Assembly (NCBI RefSeq): GCF_023715605.1 | Contig: NZ_JAMBOL010000038.1 | Coordinates: forward strand, 1 to 32,627 | DNA from: Halalkalibacter oceani | GTDB lineage: Bacteria; Bacillota; Bacilli; Bacillales; Bacillaceae_D | DNA length: 32,627 bases | Direction: 5' to 3' | Part shown: positions 15,899 to 23,176 of the stretch, piece after piece | Layout of the letters: every line of letters begins with the position of its first letter | Numbering within the stretch: the first letter of the stretch is position 1 | Position numbers and translations under genes: made by a program | The notes under the pieces: generated by a model | Seen by the model: only the letters and a program-made list of their open reading frames with translations | The model's database searches: none | What the model was told of the DNA's origin: nothing

Positions 15899-16513
15899 GT
15901 GGTTGTTATTTTTATTTCGTTCATTGGCTGTTTATTAATCGCTCTGGGTGTCAATCTCGGTTTTATTCCGTTGCAGCTGTTTAGCATCGGTTTTCCGGGA
16001 ATGGGGGTCCTGGCGCATTACACGCTCGGCCTTTCAGTCGGGCTTGTTGTCTTTATCATGAATATTCCTTTGTTTTTGCTGGCGTGGCGTTATATTGGGC
16101 GTGTTTTCGTCTTTAAAAACATCGTCGTGACGGTCGTGCTGTCGATTTTCCTTGACCTCCTTTATCCGCTCAGTCAATGGGTGCACCCGCCGCTTTGGCT
16201 CGGTATTCCGTTAGGCGGATTGCTGATGGGAGTAGGGACGGGGCTTGTCTTTCGACAGGGGCTGACGAGCGGGGGAGTCGGATTGCTGGCGCGTTTAATC
16301 CAGCTTCGTTATCCGCATTGGAAAATGGGACCGATTCATATTGCGTTTGACTTTTGTGTCCTGTTTCTGGGTGCTTTCCTGCTCGATGTGATGACGGCTT
16401 TCTATACGTTTATCGCGGCAGTAATGATGGGGAGAATGATGGATGTGATGAAAACGGTTCCCAATCCTTTCGGTGGGACGAAGAAAAAAGCCGGTTATAC
16501 AGAGGCCTCATAA
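15899..16513 (+). CDS. YitT-type membrane protein without the DUF2179 domain
   Basis: Five or six hydrophobic segments fill the 204 residues. The sequence LALGVNLG-type start, TLGLSVGLVVFIMNIPLFLLAWRYIG, FLDLLYPL and the GVGTGLVFRQGLTSGG loop match the N-terminal membrane region of the YitT family. Family members of about 280 residues end in a cytoplasmic DUF2179 domain, which is absent here. The start is uncertain: GTG at 15899 has AAGGG twelve bases upstream, and the open frame extends into the preceding gene as far as 15806. The tight spacing to the LysM-GH18 gene (23 bases) suggests one transcript. Function of the family is unknown. Confidence 0.82.
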   Translation: MVVIFISFIGCLLIALGVNLGFIPLQLFSIGFPGMGVLAHYTLGLSVGLVVFIMNIPLFLLAWRYIGRVFVFKNIVVTVVLSIFLDLLYPLSQWVHPPLWLGIPLGGLLMGVGTGLVFRQGLTSGGVGLLARLIQLRYPHWKMGPIHIAFDFCVLFLGAFLLDVMTAFYTFIAAVMMGRMMDVMKTVPNPFGGTKKKAGYTEAS

Positions 16514-16517
16514 AAAA

Positions 16518-16555
16518 AGTGTGCCACAAGGAAAGTCCGACCCTTAAGGCACACT
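16518..16555. terminator. Bidirectional terminator between convergent genes
   Basis: AGTGTGCC (16518-16525) pairs with GGCACACT (16548-16555). An A run precedes it and CTTTC follows. It separates the YitT-type gene from the small minus-strand gene ending at 16562. Confidence 0.85.
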
Positions 16556-16561
16556 CTTTCG

Positions 16562-16735
16562 TTATATATGACAAGAGGTGAACTGATTGTCTGTTTCTTT
16601 GCAGATTAGCTGGAGAAGTTCCGATTCGGTCGCTTCATAAAATTGCCGGCCGTCTGGCATTTTGTAATGATGATAGGATAAAAGAGCATCGATCAGCTGG
16701 TCTTTATTCAACTTCTTTTCTTTTAGCAAAATCAT
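16562..16735 (-). CDS. 57-residue FbpA-like small protein
   Basis: This short gene runs from an ATG at 16735 (AAAGGAG three bases upstream) to a TAA at 16562. Its core, KDQLIDALLSYHHYKMPDGR then QFYEATESELLQL, matches the pattern LI..L...YK..D.RQLYE.TLSEL of the Fur-regulated basic protein A family, small proteins thought to help small RNAs spare iron in Bacillus. Unlike that name it is not very basic, and it has two Cys residues near the C-terminus (LICKE and TSCHI). It lies next to the siderophore permease genes on the same strand. No Fur box was seen upstream; instead there is a perfect sigma-A promoter with a cre site. Family assignment is from pattern memory. Confidence 0.7.
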   Translation of the reverse strand: MILLKEKKLNKDQLIDALLSYHHYKMPDGRQFYEATESELLQLICKETDNQFTSCHI

Positions 16736-16746
16736 TCACTCCTTTA

Positions 16747-16760
16747 TGAAAGCGCTTACA
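16747..16760. promoter_or_regulatory. cre site (CcpA operator)
   Basis: TGTAAGCGCTTTCA (minus strand) fits the cre consensus TGWAARCGYTWNCW at every position. It lies between the -10 box and the start codon of the FbpA-like gene, around the expected transcription start. That placement predicts repression by CcpA in the presence of good carbon sources. Confidence 0.8.
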
Positions 16761-16766
16761 ATATCT

Positions 16767-16795
16767 ATTATACCTCCTTCGATTTTAGCTGTCAA
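16767..16795 (-). promoter_or_regulatory. Consensus sigma-A promoter of the small gene
   Basis: TTGACA (16790-16795) and TATAAT (16767-16772) are both perfect hexamers on the minus strand, separated by exactly 17 bases. It drives the FbpA-like gene starting at 16735. Confidence 0.9.
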
Positions 16796-16861
16796 GACGT
16801 GGGAATTATGACAACCTTTCGTGTGTGAAGGGGACTGAAGGAGAAACAATCGCTCGGAAAG

Positions 16862-16882
16862 GGGCGGCTTCGCGCGCCGCTT
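16862..16882 (-). terminator. GC-rich hairpin after the iron permease operon
   Basis: GCGGC and GCCGC arms enclose GCGCGAA, immediately after the stop of the last permease gene, followed on the minus strand by CCCCTTT. The T run is short, so termination strength is uncertain. Confidence 0.5.
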
Positions 16883-17902
16883 TTAAGAAAAGCCGCTGCG
16901 CGATTTTCTCAACAATAAATAAATGAAAAAAGGAGCGCCGATACCCGCTGTAAACACTCCCGCCGGAAGATCAAGCGGCAGGAAGGCTGTCCTTGCGACG
17001 ACGTCGGCGATGACGACGATAAAGCCGCCGACGATGGCTGATAATGGGACGAGGGCTGCAAAGGAGGGGCCGACCAGTTTTCTGGCGATATGCGGGGCGA
17101 TTAAGCCAACGAAGCTGATTCCTCCGGCAAACGCAACGGCGGAACCTGCGAGGGCGACACTGATGAAAAGAAGCAGGAAACGCTGAAGCTGGACGCGGAC
17201 ACCGAGTCCTGTCGCGATATCATCGCCAAGCAATTTCACCTGAACGGTTTTGGCAAACAACAGAGTCAGCGGAATGAAGATGGCAACCCACGGCAGCATG
17301 CCGTACACTTGAGTCCAATTGGCCCCGTACACGCTGCCTGTCATCCAAAGATAGGCTTTCGAAGTCGTAACCGTGTCACTGAAGACGATGACCATCGTCG
17401 TGACGGCTTTCATCGCTGCTGAAACGCCGATGCCGATTAAAATGAGCGTGATCGGCGCGACACCATTTTTCCACGATAGAAGGTAGACCAGCACGGAAAC
17501 AGCCGCCGCCCCGATCAAGGCGGCGATCGGCAAGAAACTGATGCTGACCGTACCACCGAAAAAGGTCAGGAATAAGAGGGCGCCGACTGAGGCGCCACCG
17601 GTGATGCCGATAATATCCGGTGAGCCGAGCGGGTTGCGGATAATCGACTGCAAAATTAAGCCGGAGACCGCCAAGGCTGCTCCGACGAGAAAAGCGAGCA
17701 GGACGCGGGGGAGCCTTAGCGTTTGCAAGACGAAATCGTATTCTCCCGTTCCTTTTCCGAGCAGATTCAGGATGACGGTCATAGGAGACAACCACTCACT
17801 TCCGACTGAAAGCGCAAAAACAAGCAGCAGCAGGCTGAGCAACATAAACGTAAGGACGGACAGCCATTTATGTTGAGTGATTTTTTGTGTGATGGTGTTC
17901 AT
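16883..17902 (-). CDS. Iron-siderophore ABC transporter permease (FecCD family), second subunit
   Basis: The 339 residues form nine to ten transmembrane helices with FecCD family signatures: RLPRVLLAFLVGAALAVSGLILQSI, NPLGSPDIIGITGGAS, GISFVGLIAPHIARKLVG and DLPAGVFTAGIGAPFFIYLL. The Gly-rich cytoplasmic loop contacts the ATPase. With the gene upstream it forms the heterodimeric channel for Fe3+-hydroxamate or catecholate siderophores. The ATG at 17902 overlaps the upstream stop codon by four bases (ATGA), so translation is coupled. It is last in an operon of binding protein, permease and permease under a Fur box. Confidence 0.95.
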   Translation of the reverse strand: MNTITQKITQHKWLSVLTFMLLSLLLLVFALSVGSEWLSPMTVILNLLGKGTGEYDFVLQTLRLPRVLLAFLVGAALAVSGLILQSIIRNPLGSPDIIGITGGASVGALLFLTFFGGTVSISFLPIAALIGAAAVSVLVYLLSWKNGVAPITLILIGIGVSAAMKAVTTMVIVFSDTVTTSKAYLWMTGSVYGANWTQVYGMLPWVAIFIPLTLLFAKTVQVKLLGDDIATGLGVRVQLQRFLLLFISVALAGSAVAFAGGISFVGLIAPHIARKLVGPSFAALVPLSAIVGGFIVVIADVVARTAFLPLDLPAGVFTAGIGAPFFIYLLLRKSRSGFS

Positions 17903-18909
17903 TTTCGTGCCAACCCCTTGCGTGCGATATAAATGAAAAAAGGTGTACCGACAAGCGCCGTCATGACGCCAATCGGCATTTCACGCGGCATGATGATTGT
18001 ACGGGCGACGATATCGGCGATCAATAGCAGGCTCCCACCTAAAAAAGCGCTGTAAGGGATCACGAGCCGGTAATCAGTTCCGAACAGGCCGCGGACAATA
18101 TGGGGGATGATGAGACCGATAAAGCCGATCGAGCCGGCGACCGCGACTGAACCGCCTGCTAGAAAAACGACGATGCAGCCGATAACAAGCTTGGTGAGCA
18201 CCGTTCTTTGTCCGAGACCTGTCGCGACATCCTCTCCAATCAGCAGGATGTTGATCGCCCGCCCTAAATATAAGGCGATGAGGCTCGCCCCAAGCATAAA
18301 TGGCAGAATCGGCAGAAGCATATCGATCGAGCGGCCGGCGACGGAGCCGGCTAGCCAGAATAGGACACTTTGCAGCCCTTGCTCATTCATGACGAGCAAC
18401 CCTTGCGTAAAGGAGACGAATAAGGCGGTTATCGCCGCACCGGCAAGGATCAGCTTGACAGGTGATAACCTGTCTCGTCCAAAAGAGCCAAGGGTGTAGA
18501 CGAAGGCTGCCGCTAATGCCGCGCCGAGGAAACCGACCCACATATAATGGAGTAACGATTGCACGGAAAAGATAGTGGCCGCACTTACGATAAAAAAGAG
18601 CGCTCCCGCATTAATGCCGAAAATGTCAGGAGCAGCTAAAGGATTTTTCGTAAGAGCTTGCATCAATGCCCCGGAGACAGCGAGACTGGCGCCGACCACG
18701 GCGGCTATAACTGTGCGCGACAGGCGTGAGGAGGCGACGATGACATGCTCAGTGACTGTCGCATCATAATTAATCAAAGCATCGAGTACCATCTCAGGCG
18801 GAATTGCTGTTTTTCCGACCAGCAGACTTAAACTGCAGGAAAGGATAAAGACGAAAAAAGCGAGCAACAGTCCAAGCGGATGCGGGATTTTCCTAAATAA
18901 AGGCTTCAT
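17899..18909 (-). CDS. Iron-siderophore ABC transporter permease (FecCD family), first subunit
   Basis: The FecCD family is shown by SRLSRTVIAAVVGASLAVSGALMQAL, KNPLAAPDIFGINAGA, GSIGFIGLIIPHIVRGLFG and PREMPIGVMTALVGTPFFIYIARK. The ATG at 18909 follows a GGAGAG ribosome site. It lies 38 bases downstream of the binding-protein gene and overlaps the next permease by four bases. It pairs with the second permease in the membrane. No ATP-binding protein gene accompanies it. Bacillus subtilis has several such incomplete systems (for example YfiYZ-YfhA) that share the YusV ATPase encoded elsewhere, which is the likely arrangement here. Confidence 0.95.
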   Translation of the reverse strand: MKPLFRKIPHPLGLLLAFFVFILSCSLSLLVGKTAIPPEMVLDALINYDATVTEHVIVASSRLSRTVIAAVVGASLAVSGALMQALTKNPLAAPDIFGINAGALFFIVSAATIFSVQSLLHYMWVGFLGAALAAAFVYTLGSFGRDRLSPVKLILAGAAITALFVSFTQGLLVMNEQGLQSVLFWLAGSVAGRSIDMLLPILPFMLGASLIALYLGRAINILLIGEDVATGLGQRTVLTKLVIGCIVVFLAGGSVAVAGSIGFIGLIIPHIVRGLFGTDYRLVIPYSAFLGGSLLLIADIVARTIIMPREMPIGVMTALVGTPFFIYIARKGLARK

Positions 18910-18947
18910 AGCATTTTCTCTCTCCTGTAAGGTTGCTAAAGACAGCT

Positions 18948-19934
18948 CTATTTTTCTAAGTCAAACCGGTCATAAATGTCATCAAGCATTAAGTTAGCTG
19001 CCTGGACGCCGCCAGCCAAGTTCCAGATCACTTCATCAACGATATAAACCTGATCTTTTTTCACCGCGTCTAAGCTGTCCCATAGTGGGTGGCTTGTCCA
19101 TTCTTCAAATGCCTGTTGGACGGCGGGATCGCTATCATAGTAGAAAACATAAAAGACATCGGCATTCATATCAGGAATGCTCTCTTTATCATTGAGCATA
19201 ATAATGTCTTCATTTAAAGCAAGCTGCTGTTCCGAGCTTGTAAAACCGAGTTCCTGAAGAATGGAGCCGGCAAAACCGGTTACATAAATCCGGGCATGGT
19301 CGGCGCGGAAGTTTAGTACAGCAGCGTTGATCGGCCATTCATCTCCGAGCTTCTCTTTGATCTTCGTCTGGAAATCGGCGACACGCTCATCCCATGCACT
19401 TAAAATCTCCTCGGCCTTTTCCTCGTTGTTCGTTGCATCTGCAAGCAGCTGAAGCGATTCTTTGAAATCATAGATCGTTTCATTCACGACAGTCGGCGCG
19501 ATTTGCGATAATTGTTCGTAAATTTCCTCATGACGGATGTGGGAGGCAACGATTAAATCAGGCTCCAGCTTGGCGATTTCCTCGACATTTGGCTGCGTTT
19601 CGACCCCGACGATGGCCATATTTTCTAACTCCGGTCTTAAATATTCGTACACAGGAGCTTCTTCCCATGATTCAACAGCGCCGACAGGGACAATCCCGAG
19701 CGCATTCGCCGCATCAGTTGCTCCTTGATAGAGGGTCACAATCCGTTCGGGCGTTCCTTCAATTACTGTTGTCCCGAGTGGATGGGTAATTTCACGGACG
19801 TCTTCTGCAGCCGCAGGAGGAGCTTCTCCGTCTTCATTTAGTGACGAAGTATCTTCACTTCCGCATGCTCCTAAGCTGATAAGAAAGCTGCTAATAAGAA
19901 AAATGGATAAAGAGAGCTTCCGTTTTTGCTGCAT
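18948..19934 (-). CDS. Iron-siderophore substrate-binding lipoprotein
   Basis: The start is the ATG at 19934 with AGGAAAGGTGAG upstream. The signal sequence ends in the lipobox SLGAC, Cys24 being the lipid site. The protein has the class III periplasmic binding fold of FecB/FhuD/YfiY proteins (PERIVTLYQGATDAANALGIVPVG, VEEIAKLEPDLIVAS, DVFYVFYYDSDPAV, near-C-terminal WNLAGGVQAANLMLDDI). It captures Fe3+-siderophore outside the membrane and delivers it to the two FecCD permeases encoded downstream. A Fur box overlaps its promoter region. The exact siderophore cannot be read from the sequence. Confidence 0.95.
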   Translation of the reverse strand: MQQKRKLSLSIFLISSFLISLGACGSEDTSSLNEDGEAPPAAAEDVREITHPLGTTVIEGTPERIVTLYQGATDAANALGIVPVGAVESWEEAPVYEYLRPELENMAIVGVETQPNVEEIAKLEPDLIVASHIRHEEIYEQLSQIAPTVVNETIYDFKESLQLLADATNNEEKAEEILSAWDERVADFQTKIKEKLGDEWPINAAVLNFRADHARIYVTGFAGSILQELGFTSSEQQLALNEDIIMLNDKESIPDMNADVFYVFYYDSDPAVQQAFEEWTSHPLWDSLDAVKKDQVYIVDEVIWNLAGGVQAANLMLDDIYDRFDLEK

Positions 19935-19960
19935 TGTTCTCACCTTTCCTAATAATTTGA

Positions 19961-19979
19961 TCTTGATTATCATTATCAA
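19961..19979 (-). promoter_or_regulatory. Fur box
   Basis: On the minus strand the sequence TTGATAATGATAATCAAGA contains TGATAATGATAATCA, matching the 7-1-7 Fur consensus TGATAATNATTATCA closely. It lies 27-45 bases before the start of the siderophore-binding lipoprotein gene. Iron repletion should repress the three-gene operon. Confidence 0.88.
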
Positions 19980-20036
19980 TTAAAGAATAAGTTGTTGCAG
20001 TCAAGATGTCAAACTTTTTTTGGATGTTATTTGTTA

Positions 20037-20074
20037 CATATTACATTGACATACAAAGTAATATGAGTTACATT
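20037..20074 (+). promoter_or_regulatory. Promoter and probable PadR autoregulatory operator
   Basis: TTGACA at 20046-20051 and TACATT at 20069-20074 are 17 bases apart. A perfect inverted repeat, CATATTAC (20037-20044) and GTAATATG (20058-20065), spans the -35 box and the spacer. TTACATTG also occurs as a direct repeat at 20041 and 20068. PadR proteins usually bind such AT-rich dyads in their own promoters. Confidence 0.65.
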
Positions 20075-20094
20075 GCAATAGTGAGGTGAAGGGG

Positions 20095-20442
20095 ATGGCA
20101 GAAAGGATTAGTCGTGAGCTGATTCGAGGTAACATCGATACAATGATTTTGCGGGTGCTAATGGAAGGCGATAATTACGGTTATGAAATTATGAAAGCCA
20201 TTTTCAAAAATAGCGGCGGACACTATGAGCTGAAAGAGCCTTCGTTATACACAAGCTTAAAGAGACTGGAAGCGCACGGGCTGATCGAATCCTACTGGGG
20301 GAACGAAAGCCAGGGAGGACGGCGGAAGTATTATCAGATTACTACGAGCGGGATAAAAGCATACCGTGACAATGTCAGCGCCTGGAAAACAGCCCGCCGG
20401 CTGATCGATCAATTAATTGAGATGAAGGAGGAAACGGAGTGA
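20095..20442 (+). CDS. PadR-family transcriptional regulator
   Basis: This is a small winged-helix protein of 115 residues. RGNIDTMILRVLMEGDNYGYEI, ELKEPSLYTSLKRLEAHGLIESYW, and GGRRKYYQITTSGIKAY are the usual PadR recognition and wing sequences, followed by a C-terminal dimerising helix. The ATG at 20095 is five bases from AGGTGA. The GTG at 20086 is less well placed. It is the first gene of a three-gene operon and overlaps the next gene by four bases. PadR members paired with this type of membrane protein usually repress their own operon. The signal sensed, possibly an antibiotic or envelope stress, is unknown. Confidence 0.92.
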   Translation: MAERISRELIRGNIDTMILRVLMEGDNYGYEIMKAIFKNSGGHYELKEPSLYTSLKRLEAHGLIESYWGNESQGGRRKYYQITTSGIKAYRDNVSAWKTARRLIDQLIEMKEETE

Positions 20443-21122
20443 ACAGCTTAGAGCGACACGTTGAAAAACTGTTTGCTAGTTATCAGGAGACAGCAGAAGT
20501 GAAGGAATTAAAAGAGGAAATTCTTAGTAACCTGGAAGCAAAGTCAGCGGACTTTCAGGCCGAGGGTCTTGAAGCGGCGGAAGCTGATCAAAAGGCGGTC
20601 AGTACATTGGAAAGAGTGGACTTTTTCTTTGCCGACACTGTCGCGCTCTATCTCAACCGCTGGAGATTGGAGGTCATCCAAATCCTGCTCCTGTACACGC
20701 TGATTGCCTGGGTTATCACGATTCCGTTGACCGTTCTCGGCCTGGCGATGCGCCTTCATTTCGTGCTATTGCTTGCTTCGGTTGTAATTGGCCTCATTTA
20801 TTTTTCGTTATATCTCAGAAGAGGCGGCCGTCTGGATGAGAGAATTGTGTCATTCAGTAGAAAAGCGCTGCTCCGTCTGCGGAAGCTTGTCTGGATTGGC
20901 TGGAGTGCTTTGATCCTTGCTCTGCTCATCGGGCTGACGCTTTCACAGTTCGGCAGCAATATTTGGTTTCAGCGGCCTGTTTTGATTTCAGGGCCTTACC
21001 AATTCGCAACACTGGCTGTCAGCTATGGCCTGCCGTTTGTCAGCCTTATTCTTCCACTCGTCGTCTCAGCCGCACTTCGGCTCGTTGACAAGTATAAAGT
21101 AGGTGATGAAGTTGAACGTTAG
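20439..21122 (+). CDS. Membrane protein with permease prefix domain
   Basis: GTG at 20439 overlaps the PadR stop (GTGA) behind AAGGAGG. The N-terminal 65 residues (LERHVEKLFASYQETAEVKELKEEILSNLEAK, EADQKAVSTL) match the soluble helical prefix domain seen on some permeases and on small membrane proteins encoded next to PadR regulators. The rest holds about five to six transmembrane helices. It has no transporter signature of its own. It probably works with the PadR regulator and the DUF4825-like protein in envelope sensing, which is inference from the common gene order. Confidence 0.8.
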   Translation: MNSLERHVEKLFASYQETAEVKELKEEILSNLEAKSADFQAEGLEAAEADQKAVSTLERVDFFFADTVALYLNRWRLEVIQILLLYTLIAWVITIPLTVLGLAMRLHFVLLLASVVIGLIYFSLYLRRGGRLDERIVSFSRKALLRLRKLVWIGWSALILALLIGLTLSQFGSNIWFQRPVLISGPYQFATLAVSYGLPFVSLILPLVVSAALRLVDKYKVGDEVER

Positions 21123-21663
21123 GCATCGATTGATTATGATGATAAGTGTCATTGGGGTGATCGGCTTTTTCATCGTACAGACAATGGTCCTTCCTTCCAT
21201 CGCTGAAAAAGAAGAAGCATATCAGGCAGCGCAGAATGAAGCGATGAGCCATGACATTGAACAAAGTAGGCGCTATCAGCATAACTATATGGGAGATGCG
21301 GGGAATTTGACGCAACTGTTTCGCTCTTTGCCATTACGTGAAGTGCCGATGAGCTTTGAACTCGATTCGGAGCGTTATCGCGTTCAAGTGAATTTTGAAG
21401 GTAATGTTGATGAGCTGGATCGACGGAAGCGGGAACAGGCGTTTATCTATAATGCGACAGCAGCCTTTGCCTTGATTGGAAACTTGCAGGAAATTGATTT
21501 TCACTTTAATGACCGCTCTTTTGTTGTCGAGCGCGAGGCGGTAGAGGAATGGTATGAGCAGCCGTTGCCATCCCTAATAGAGGATGGCAGCTGGGAGAAA
21601 ATGGTGAGACAGCCGCTTGCGGATGCTGACTATCTCGAAAGCTGTACTGAAGCATTTTTTTGA
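21106..21663 (+). CDS. DUF4825-like membrane-anchored protein
   Basis: One N-terminal transmembrane helix (MMISVIGVIGFFIVQ) is followed by an extracellular domain of about 150 residues. NYMGDAGNLTQLFRSLPL, then YRVQVNFEG and the AFIYNATAAFALIGNLQEIDF segment, resemble DUF4825 domains found in regulatory membrane proteins of Bacillota. The ATG at 21106 is used here. The TTG at 21112 is a serious alternative because AGGTGAT, a perfect match to the ribosomal RNA end, sits four bases before it. It overlaps the upstream gene and completes the PadR operon. Function is unknown. Confidence 0.75.
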   Translation: MKLNVRHRLIMMISVIGVIGFFIVQTMVLPSIAEKEEAYQAAQNEAMSHDIEQSRRYQHNYMGDAGNLTQLFRSLPLREVPMSFELDSERYRVQVNFEGNVDELDRRKREQAFIYNATAAFALIGNLQEIDFHFNDRSFVVEREAVEEWYEQPLPSLIEDGSWEKMVRQPLADADYLESCTEAFF

Positions 21664-21712
21664 AATAAGAGTTTTTCTTAGTGAATGAATTAGAGAGTAA
21701 GGTGTGATGAAG

Positions 21713-22459
21713 ATGATTACGTTAAAATCAGAGCGGGAAATTAATTTGATGCATGAGGCCGGCAAGCTGCTGGCGGCTTGCCATAAAGAAATTGCCAAAT
21801 TGATTGAACCGGGTATTTCGACAATGGAAGTCGATCAATTTGTCGAACGTTTTTTAAAGGAGAATGGCGCAACACCGGAGCAGAAAGGCTATAAAGGCTA
21901 TAAATACGCCACTTGCGCCTCCATTAATGACGAGATCTGCCATGGCTTCCCACGTAAGGCGCCATTGAAAAAAGGCGACATTGTCACGATTGACATGGTC
22001 GTGAATTTGAATGGCGGCCTCGCTGATTCGGCGTGGAGCTACGCGGTTGGTCCGATTTCAGAAGAGTCGGAGCGCTTGCTTGCCGTTACTAGAACGGCAT
22101 TGGATAAAGGGATCGAACAAGCGCTTGTTGGCAAAAGAACGGGGGATATTGGGCATGCGATTCAGTCGTATGTCGAGGCGGAAGGCTTTTCGGTCGTACG
22201 CGATTTTACGGGACATGGGATCGGACCAGGACTGCATGAAGCCCCGCAAATTCTTCATTACGGGCAAGCGGGAAAAGGGCTGCGTCTTAAGGAAGGAATG
22301 GTCATTACGATTGAGCCGATGATTAATGAAGGGGCATGGCAAAGCAGGATGGAAGGGAACGGCTGGACGGCAAAAACTGTTGATGGCAAACGTTCCGCTC
22401 AATATGAGCATACAATCGCGATCACGAAGAATGGCCCTCTCATCTTAACAGAGCAATGA
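21713..22459 (+). CDS. map: Type I methionine aminopeptidase, probable accessory paralogue
   Basis: The start is the ATG at 21713 with AAGGTG upstream. The upstream GTG and ATG codons lie in or next to the ribosome site. All metal ligands are present: Asp94 (TIDMVVN), Asp105 (LADSAWS), His168 (TGHGIGPGLHEAP), Glu201 (TIEPMIN) and Glu232 (QYEHT). His77 (CHGFP) is the usual substrate-binding residue. It removes the N-terminal Met from nascent proteins. The housekeeping enzyme lies in the ribosomal protein cluster, and this copy stands alone, like YflG of Bacillus subtilis, so it is probably the dispensable paralogue. The gene ends 12 bases before a strong terminator. Confidence 0.93.
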   Translation: MITLKSEREINLMHEAGKLLAACHKEIAKLIEPGISTMEVDQFVERFLKENGATPEQKGYKGYKYATCASINDEICHGFPRKAPLKKGDIVTIDMVVNLNGGLADSAWSYAVGPISEESERLLAVTRTALDKGIEQALVGKRTGDIGHAIQSYVEAEGFSVVRDFTGHGIGPGLHEAPQILHYGQAGKGLRLKEGMVITIEPMINEGAWQSRMEGNGWTAKTVDGKRSAQYEHTIAITKNGPLILTEQ

Positions 22460-22470
22460 CTCATTTAGAT

Positions 22471-22514
22471 AAAATCGACCAAATCGGCATCGTTCCGAAA
22501 GGTCGATTTTTTTC
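22471..22514 (+). terminator. Terminator after the methionine aminopeptidase gene
   Basis: The stem AAAATCGACC / GGTCGATTTT with a 20-base loop is followed by a T run. Confidence 0.9.
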
Positions 22515-22646
22515 CTTTGAGACAAGCTTGAAGCAATGACTAGTAGAAAAAAGGTGAAAATAAAAGCGGGGAACAGGAGAAGCGTATCAATGCCTCGAAT
22601 TGTATGAAAAGTTGTTCTCCAGACTAGATGGGTAGGAGGAAAGAAA

Positions 22647-23018
22647 ATGGACGCATTTGCAGAATTTTTAGCGGGCATCAAGAACCCGCAGCATCAGCAA
22701 CAAACGGAAGAGGTTTTGGCTTGGGTGGCGAAAAAATTTCCAGCCTTAATGCAGGAAATCAAATGGAAGCAGCCGATGTTTACCGACCACGGGACGTATA
22801 TTATCGGGTTTAGCGTCGCTAAGCATCATTTGGCAGTTGCGCCTGAGCGGGCGGCGATGATTCATTTTGCCAATGACATTATCCAGGCAGGCTATGACCA
22901 TACGAAAGAGTTAATCCGTATGCCTTGGGACCGCCCGGTTGATTATTCCTTGCTTGAGAGAATAATCGAATTCAATATAATGGACAAGGCTGACTGTGAA
23001 ACGTTTTGGCGAAAGTAA
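22647..23018 (+). CDS. fra: Frataxin-like intracellular iron chaperone (YdhG/Fra)
   Basis: TAGGAGGA precedes the ATG. The 123 residues closely follow Bacillus subtilis YdhG (Fra) as I recall it: QEIKWKQPMFTDHGTYIIGF, KHHLAVAPE, LIRMPWDRPVDY, LLERIIEFNIMDKADCETFW. The YdhG/DUF1801 fold resembles frataxin. The protein delivers iron to the iron-sulfur cluster machinery and ferrochelatase in the cytoplasm. Length is that of the family. It lies 2.7 kb from the siderophore transporter but on the opposite strand and outside its operon. No Fur box was noticed upstream. Confidence 0.92.
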   Translation: MDAFAEFLAGIKNPQHQQQTEEVLAWVAKKFPALMQEIKWKQPMFTDHGTYIIGFSVAKHHLAVAPERAAMIHFANDIIQAGYDHTKELIRMPWDRPVDYSLLERIIEFNIMDKADCETFWRK

Positions 23019-23025
23019 AGGAGAT

Positions 23026-23047
23026 GCTGTTTTAGCGGGAAAACAGC
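23026..23047 (+). terminator. Hairpin after fra
   Basis: GCTGTTTT and AAAACAGC form a perfect 8-base stem with a 6-base loop, 8 bases after the stop codon. There is no true T run, so it is a weak terminator or an mRNA-stabilising structure. Confidence 0.45.
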
Positions 23048-23127
23048 AGTTTCCTGTAATTCCCTGGCGAAAATCCGACTAATTTCCCGTGTGAATTTAT
23101 TTCCCGTGCAATATTATGACGATGTAT

Positions 23128-23146
23128 GACATTGCTTGTCAATGTC
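23128..23146. promoter_or_regulatory. Inverted repeat upstream of the SLH gene
   Basis: GACATTG (23128-23134) and CAATGTC (23140-23146) form a perfect dyad with a 5-base centre, 31 bases before the TTG start. It could be an operator. No partner regulator is evident. Confidence 0.35.
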
Positions 23147-23176
23147 GTAAGTCCACTGAGGGAGAAGGGAAATAAA

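Noticed and set aside
16735-16800. Fur box upstream of the FbpA-like gene
   Set aside because: I looked for a TGATAAT-type 7-1-7 repeat and found none. The only operator-like site is the cre.
17376-17795. Open frame of 139 codons on the minus strand
   Set aside because: It overlaps the FecCD permease gene in another frame and is very Arg-rich. The permease frame has clear family motifs.
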